In this document: piece after piece, positions 47,750 to 64,000 of the stretch
Numbering within the stretch: position 1 is the stretch's first letter
Layout: the number at the start of each line of letters is the position of its first letter
Assembly: GCF_027596085.1 (NCBI RefSeq)
Contig: NC_072453.1
Location: 9,190,448 to 9,254,447, forward strand
Source of the DNA: Anoplopoma fimbria
Taxonomy: Eukaryota > Chordata > Actinopteri > Perciformes > Anoplopomatidae
Direction: 5' to 3'
Length of the DNA stretch: 64,000 bases
Made by a program: the position numbers and the translations under genes
The notes under the pieces: model-generated
What the model saw: only the letters and a program-made list of their open reading frames with translations
What the model was told of the DNA's origin: nothing
Databases searched by the model: none

Positions 47750-49305
47750 CCTCTTTAAAGTTACTGTGAGGAACATTTGAAATGGTTGTGAATCAGACTC
47801 AGTTTAGTCCTGATCCTCTATGCGACCTCCATCAGGAAACGAGACCATCAGAGAGAAGATCGTCTGTTTCTATATAGTTGTTCTTAAAGCTCGTCATCGG
47901 AGCCACCGGGTCGGATTCTGATGAAACCAGTTTTCTAAAGGGACTCTGGTGATCAGAAACACTACCAACACAAAATGAAAGTTCCTTGTAGTAAAATGAA
48001 ATATCTGCCTCTACTCAGATGCAGGGACACTGAGAATCTCATGTTGATATTTATGAAATCGGATGTAATTTTTTCTTTTTGTTATAAAAATTCCAACAAT
48101 GAATGTATCTAATAACAAGTATAATGTATGTATCAGCCATAGAGCTCCATTAAAACACATCAATGAGCTTCACTGTAGTTTATTCTGACTGAATCCCATA
48201 AACACCGTCCTGCTGCTTCAAATACTTACATAAAGTATCAAATGTGGATTCATCCGCCGCTGAAAATAGTCCCCAACAAATGCACTATTTCTTCCTGTTC
48301 TGTGATGTTTGCTAAAAACTACAGTGCCCAGCTGTTTTAGGAAGCTACTGAGCCTTTTTATTAAAAATGTAACTATGCATTTGTGACCAGATTTTAAAGA
48401 TTTAAGTCTTCAGTAGAGTGGGGAAGTCTGAAAGTATTGTTAGACGGAGAAAACCTCCGTGTGACCCGGAAACGATCTCATGCCTCCATTTTGTTGGATG
48501 TCCCAATTCCTAAAATGCATCACGAGGAGATAGGAGGCTTGTCTGAGGTCTCTATGAGCGAGGATACACCGGTCTATCCTTCGCGGAAGTTGAATAAAAG
48601 AGGCTTGAAAACGGACAGATGGTGCAGCTGTGCCACACCTCATATTTAATCGCTGTTGCTCTTGACTCCTCTCCCCTCAAGTCTCTTCCTTGTCTACTCC
48701 ACTCACATCTCCTGAGGGCGGGATAAAGATGTTAGGAAAGCAGCCGAGGAAAAGGAATAGAGGCTGCACAGTCTGTGAGAAATGGGGGCCAGTTTCTTCT
48801 ACCGGGATTTGTTTACAGCAAGAGCAATGTGGAATACTTAACAACTGACTCGTTCATTAAAATGCTGCTCTGTTGCTCACGTGAAATATAATATTAAATA
48901 TGTCTGATACTGTACTTTTTTATATGCTGTACAGAAACAAACTCCACCTACTCTGGGTTGTGAACTGAAGTTTTATTTTTAATAAAATAGCACTGGATCA
49001 TATTGACTTCTGTACATCTTCTGTGTTTTCTTTTTGTTTCTCTCTTGTTGTTCTGTGTTTGAGTCTCCTCACACAAACTATGGCTCGCACTCCAGTTCAT
49101 CATAAAAGTGTTGTGTTCAGGACTCTTCAAGATCTTCTGCTCCAAACTGGGAGAACTATTTATTTCCGAAGCTGGGCACAGGTGGATTGTCTATTGTTTA
49201 AAATATTATTGTAAATGCATTTAAAAAACAAGTTCTTCACCTTAGCATACTATGTCAGTAATTAACATTGGAGCCACCGGAATTTGATTTATTTTATTTT
49301 ATTTC

Positions 49306-49608
49306 CCGGGAGGCTGTGGCGTAGTGGAGAGCAAGGTAGTTCTCCAATCAGAGGGTGGTTCGATACCCGGCTTCGGCAGTCGATGTGTCTTAAGACACTT
49401 AACCCCAAGTTGCTCCCGAAGGCTTGCCATCGGTGTGGACTGGATATTGCATGAATGTTAGTTAGAGTCTGATGGTCGCACCTTGCATGGTAGCCTGTCA
49501 TCAGTGTGTGAATGGGTGAATGATATGTAATATACTACTGATTGTAAGTTGCTTTGGATAAAAGCGTCTGCTAAATGACTGTAATGTAATGTAATGTAAT
49601 TTAATACA
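49306..49608 (+). mobile_element. tRNA-derived SINE with L2-type tail
   Basis: The head carries both RNA polymerase III boxes: A box TGGCGTAGTGG at 49317-49327 and B box GGTTCGATACC at 49357-49367. Next comes a body with CCCAAGTTGCTCCCGAAGGC, then the tail GTAAGTTGCTTTGGATAAAA / GCGTCTGCTAAATGACTG and (ATGTA)n. The head no longer folds as a standard tRNA, so it is a retroposon, not a tRNA gene. Confidence 0.8.
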
Positions 49609-49743
49609 GATACAGTGGACGCTCCACATGACATGAAGACCTCATAAAGTTTAAAATGTCTTTAAAGAAAACAACAATATAACAATAAATACCAACCAAA
49701 AAAAAGATTTGCAACTAATTTAAAAAATGTAACAGAATATTTT

Positions 49744-49888
49744 TTTTTAGCATTACATCATTTTTAAAATTTTATTCATATAAAAAAGAATTGCCTCCAG
49801 GTGATATTAAAGTGTGGTTTCCTCCTCTGACACAACAAAAAAACACCTTAATGAAAATAATAATAACAATAGCTCCGCACATGTTCAT
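49744..49888. repeat. Local direct duplication, copy 1
   Basis: Matches 50167-50311 nearly base for base over TTAGCATTACATCATTTTTA, ATTCATATAAAAAAGAATTG and CCTCCAGGTGATAT, then with short indels. The copies are about 423 bases apart. Confidence 0.85.
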
Positions 49889-50279
49889 ATACAAAGGTAC
49901 AAACGGAATCAGTAGAAAACAAATCAACAAATAAATAAATAAATAACATTTACATTTTTGTATTACATGCATCATATTATAATAGTTTAATAATTTAAAG
50001 GTCTTTTTTTTAAAGATTAGATAAGAGTATGCTACATTGTTTGAATTAATTGAAAAAGTACAGGAAAGTTGGCTTGCTTACTGACAATTTTTTATCATGC
50101 ACATGGAATTTTCCCCAAAAAATAATAAATAGTTTTTATTAGTTCATAGTTTTTTTAAATAATTTAAATTTTTAGCATTACATAATTTTTAAAATTTTAT
50201 TCATATAAAAAAGAATTGCCTCCAGGTGATATAAAAGTGTGACACAATAATAAAACCACCTTAATAAAACAACAACCAC

Positions 50280-61683
<11,404 letters not shown>

Positions 61684-64000
61684 GTCAGTATTAGTTTTAT
61701 TTTTAATTCTTTTATGTTTCTCTACTCTTGAAACACAGGCTTAAAGGGTAGGTTTCGATTAAGTCCGTCCCAAATAATTTCTTATATTATATAATTCAAA
61801 TAAGTCTGCAGACTTTGTGCGCAAGCTAGGGGATTACGTACAGGGGAGAGAGTACTGAGAGAATATGGGGAGCATATTTTTATACTCTATTATAATATCT
61901 TTATATTTTATATCGTAATTTTTCGCGTGTGCGACTCGCGCTCTCTTCACTACGGCGAGTATTAACTGAGCTTTAGACGGTGTTATTTGTGGCGATCATT
62001 CCTCCTCTCAATACCGGCCATTAAGTGATCCCTCCGTGACGGGACACCACTTAAGAAAAAGGGGTACAAAATCAACAGTCAAGCAAATATGAGGCTTCAG
62101 CTGTGTTTTATTTTTTATTGCTGCTGTTTTCTACCAGCCAAATGCAACCACCAGGAAGTATCTCTTCCCCACGACTCACCGATGAAATGCTGGCTGTGGA
62201 AACACACAGAGGGAACTATGTACAACAAAGACTGAACCTCAGAAGACACTTTCTCTATTTGGCTGCTGAAGCCTCATATTTGCCTCAGCTGAACTTACAG
62301 AACAGTCGCACAAGGAACAATTACAGCAACCAGTGGATCTACATGCTTGAGTTTATCTCGTGTCAGAGTGTACTTAAGGTTTGCAATTACAACTTCTCAC
62401 TGTGATATGTGGAATTCATTAAAAGTTTGTGTGTGTGGGCGTAAAACAATTAGTCCCCTCAACAACGCAGTGCAATATTTTACTGTTTTTAGTTTAGTCG
62501 GTCACACAAACCGTCTGAGTGGGCAAATGTCGTAAAACACATAAATTGTCACATTTACTGTGATTGGAGGAGCTCTCCGTACACTCTGCTAATGAAGGAG
62601 GATGATGAGCTTGTTGCGGCTTGTCGAGTCGCACCTCTGCTGCTCAACATCACCAATCAAGTCTGTTTAAAAACCGAGCCGGAGCACTAAAAGCAAAGCA
62701 TTTAAACACCATGGCTTTATTGCTCAGTGGTGTCAAACTTTGCTAGTTAATGCATTTTTTTGTTTATTTTGACGTGTCCTCCACAACAAATCTGACATCT
62801 TTGTTGTAGAACTCTTACAATTAATAAACTAATTTGCAAAATACGCTCGTACGATAATACCATGAAGTAAATGTGTAAATAGGTCAAATAAGGAAAGTTG
62901 ATGTGGATTGAACAGATTATTTTTAAGTACTGGTAAAGGGAATGGATTAATCCATATTGTAGCTCCTTCTACTTTATATTTACATTTAGAAGATAATCTG
63001 CTAATGTGGTTTTGGTTGTAACGCTAACTGCAGAATTAAAACCAGAAACTGAGAGGAGGTGGCTGCTTCCAAAGAAACTGATTCACAGTGAGCAAGAAAA
63101 AGAGAATGTGTTTTGAATGTTTCTTGTGGCGGTGCAGTAGTGTATGGCTTTATTGTAAAATATGAGTAGCTTGAACAAAACTATGAAGGTCTTTTTTTCC
63201 TCAAAAATAACCGTTGACCTTTCAGTCTTCACAGAAGTCTTTTTATAAACTGTACAACCACTACAGTGGATATTTTGTGAAGGAGCTGAGATCTGGTTCT
63301 GATAAGTCTACAGTGATAAATGCATGTTGTGAGTCTTACCACAGATTTCCTGTCTTTACTACCACAGGTGCAGCTTTGATCTAGGCCTGGGTATCTTTTT
63401 TTTTTTATATAATCTTGTTCCATAAATATTCTTTTTTGCAAGTTCTTTAAAATTCAAGTTACAAACAACTGTCCCACCTAACAACCTTAACAAAGTAATA
63501 ATAACAAGAATGAAAATAAGAATAAATAAATCATAGAACATAGAAATCAATGCACTATGACTTCTTTTGCTGGCTTCCTTCTGCATGTTTTTCTCTGAAA
63601 ATGTGTCTTAAATGTATCGGGTGTATAACGTCTTCAAACACAAACGCCTAAACAAGAATCCCACCTAAATATATGAGATATACAATTAACAAAATTGTTT
63701 TTTGAACTATAGAGTTACCTGACACACTAGTAAGTTAATAAGACAGGACTTAACTACTCAGCTCTAAACTTGACTTAACTTTTGACCAAAGTACATAGTT
63801 CCTTATTTTATACATTATTGATTGCATTCCAAAATATATTTCACTTTATTATTTAGAAAGGACCAACTTGTTTTGATCAACAGAAGTTGTTTAGGCAATA
63901 CAAGCAAGTTTTGAGTTAGACTTTGAAATAATAATGATGCTCACCAGGATAATAAAAGCTGCAAACAACTAAACCTGATCTGGATTTAGCTTCCACAAAC
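61684..64000 (+). other. fbrs intron running to the window edge
   Basis: Opens with the donor GTCAGT after ACACTGG. I looked for the next AUTS2-family exon (FANPHDPW / RLHR-like) and found none, so the remaining exons lie to the right. The region 61.75-62.1 kb is GC-richer with an unassigned, repeat-like look; ORFs at 62.1-62.5 kb show no family resemblance. Confidence 0.6.

Larger units (their letters stand above)
47750..50260. other. Spacer between mrm1 and fbrs
   Basis: mrm1 3' UTR, then AT-rich sequence with a tRNA-derived SINE and the first copy of a local duplication. ORFs at 48.4-48.65 kb and 49.0-49.2 kb show no recognisable family and are probably chance. Confidence 0.5.

Noticed and set aside
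48437..48649. 70-codon ORF after mrm1
   Set aside because: No recognisable domain, no upstream splice acceptor, and typical of chance ORFs in this base composition.
49310..49390. Possible tRNA gene
   Set aside because: A and B boxes are present but the segment does not close an acceptor stem and continues into a SINE body and L2-type tail.
61740..62100. GC-richer, repeat-like patch in the last fbrs intron
   Set aside because: No terminal repeats, tails or coding motifs could be identified by eye, so no element was called.
62103..62405. 100-codon ORF as a further fbrs exon
   Set aside because: It lacks the AUTS2-family residues expected after GGLGSPTL and is not bounded by convincing splice sites in the right phase.

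Overview
This is a eukaryotic window from a ray-finned fish, most likely a spiny-rayed (percomorph) teleost. The evidence is vertebrate genes split by GT-AG introns, teleost-type interspersed repeats, many long microsatellites, and a left edge that cuts a hoxb6b-type gene of the duplicated HoxBb cluster. Gene order on the left (hoxb6b, ttll6, calcoco2, then snf8) matches my recollection of the 5' flank of the tetrapod HOXB cluster. Gene names rest on my own reading of the translated exons against remembered families; no search was run.

Layout, left to right. Position 1 to about 1.6 kb: 3' part of hoxb6b (minus). 1.6-7 kb: AT-rich, microsatellite-rich spacer with no second Hox homeobox seen, but one candidate promoter or leader exon near 4.1-4.7 kb. 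7-14.2 kb: ttll6 (minus), a tubulin polyglutamylase. 14.2-20.6 kb: divergent spacer with a perfect short hairpin and a composite microsatellite. 20.6-28.4 kb: calcoco2 (plus), a selective autophagy receptor whose first coding intron holds a fold-back minisatellite. 30.4-33.4 kb: snf8 (minus), ESCRT-II. 35.3-41.3 kb: msl1 (plus), scaffold of the MSL histone acetyltransferase complex. 42.4-45.4 kb: chmp2a (minus), ESCRT-III. 46.5-47.75 kb: mrm1 (plus), mitochondrial rRNA 2'-O-methyltransferase, here in one exon. 50.3 kb to beyond the visible exons at 61.7 kb: fbrs (plus), an AUTS2-family Polycomb-associated protein, with a large tandem array in intron 1 and its 3' end outside the window.

The eight genes do not form one pathway, although snf8 and chmp2a act in the same ESCRT membrane-remodelling machinery, calcoco2 feeds cargo to autophagosomes that need ESCRT to close, and msl1 and fbrs both belong to chromatin complexes. 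Head-to-head pairs are ttll6/calcoco2, snf8/msl1 and chmp2a/mrm1; convergent pairs are calcoco2/snf8 and msl1/chmp2a.

The observations most worth checking are: the five-to-six-unit array in fbrs intron 1, which carries pieces of a repeat present singly elsewhere in the window; an apparent one-base frameshift in a conserved fbrs exon; an in-frame TGA at a ttll6 splice acceptor; shared GCTAGC-rich motif clusters in the msl1 and fbrs leaders; and a candidate conserved Hox promoter or exon with no Hox coding sequence behind it. I saw no CRISPR array, bacterial-type system, canonical tRNA or rRNA gene.
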